A stretch of DNA of 60,450 nucleotides, taken from contig DFYO01000049.1 of assembly GCA_002381865.1 (NCBI GenBank), positions 24,374-84,823 on the forward strand. Direction: 5' to 3'. The first letter of the stretch is position 1, and every line of letters starts with the position of its first letter. Below the pieces are notes generated by a model, which did not search any database, had not been told where the DNA came from, and was given only the letters and a program-made list of their open reading frames with translations. This DNA is from Clostridiales bacterium UBA4080 (GTDB lineage: Bacteria; Bacillota; Clostridia; Lachnospirales; Vallitaleaceae). The position numbers were made by a program, and so were the translations under genes. Below are positions 60,379 through 60,450 of this stretch, one piece after another.

Positions 60379-60450
60379 TGATACCCTCCAATAAAGCATA
60401 TTTATACTTAAAGACAATACCTCAAAACATTATACTACAAAAAAATCAAA

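Noticed and set aside
1..60450. CRISPR arrays, tRNA or rRNA genes
   Set aside because: No regularly spaced repeats and no cloverleaf or rRNA-like segments were recognised by eye on either strand. A tRNAscan or Infernal run would be needed to exclude short RNAs fully.

Overview
This is 60 kb of an AT-rich chromosome from a low-GC Gram-positive bacterium, most likely an anaerobic member of the class Clostridia. The case rests on strong AGGAGG-type ribosome binding sites, Bacillus/Clostridium-type genes (hprK, a Mn-dependent CBS/DRTGG pyrophosphatase, YitT, CdaR, lipoteichoic acid synthase, SLH protein) and a thioferritin-like oxygen-protection gene. The genus cannot be fixed from the sequence alone. 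Almost every chromosomal gene lies on the minus strand, so the window is read from right to left. No rRNA, tRNA or CRISPR array was seen.

Region 1 (1-10179) is an integrated mobile element of about 10 kb inserted in the 3' end of lysS. Outside its left end lie a displaced remnant of the last lysS codons (210-239), the stranded old lysS terminator (93-128) and one copy of an 83-bp dispersed repeat. The backbone is a Tn916-type integrase, an excisionase, an FtsK/TcpA-like coupling ATPase and a Rep with an HUH nickase plus SF3 helicase of the CRESS-DNA-virus type. Just upstream of rep is a perfect 10-bp stem with an 11-nt loop carrying TAGTATTAC, the origin nonanucleotide known from circular Rep-encoding ssDNA viruses. 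A second, smaller hairpin with the same loop core in the opposite orientation lies next to the rep start. Cargo is two unknown plus-strand genes and a minus-strand operon with a BglII/BstYI-like restriction enzyme, a DNA methyltransferase and a nuclease-helicase fusion. No type IV secretion genes are present, so the element looks mobilizable rather than self-transmissible.

Region 2 (10150-19459) is housekeeping. It holds greA-lysS, an RsbW-like ATPase, dusB, and an operon covering early coenzyme A synthesis: coaX-panG-panB-panC-panD-coaB-coaC. Region 3 (19565-30825) has birA, argF, polyphosphate genes (ppx, ppk1), two MGDG-synthase-like glycosyltransferases, an LTA synthase, and an SPFH/NfeD pair. 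Region 4 (30826-43823) has a gene-poor gap with a newly read 59-aa membrane protein, a thioferritin-like gene on the plus strand, a ROK glucokinase, hprK, uvrC, a DEAD-box helicase, a FapA-like protein, an EF-hand-like protein, the pyrophosphatase and an SLH protein. Region 5 (43994-60378) holds uvrA and uvrB; a divisome set of ftsE-ftsX-M23 hydrolase-ctpA; a CdaR regulator; an orphan sugar-type ABC ATPase; YitT; a TagA/WecG glycosyltransferase; and two LytR-CpsA-Psr enzymes with a small secreted protein.

The best candidate for an unusual system is the rep/origin module of the mobile element. Bacterial Reps of this superfamily and mobilizable elements that carry them are known. The value here is that the origin hairpin, iterons, mirror hairpin and attachment sites can all be read directly.
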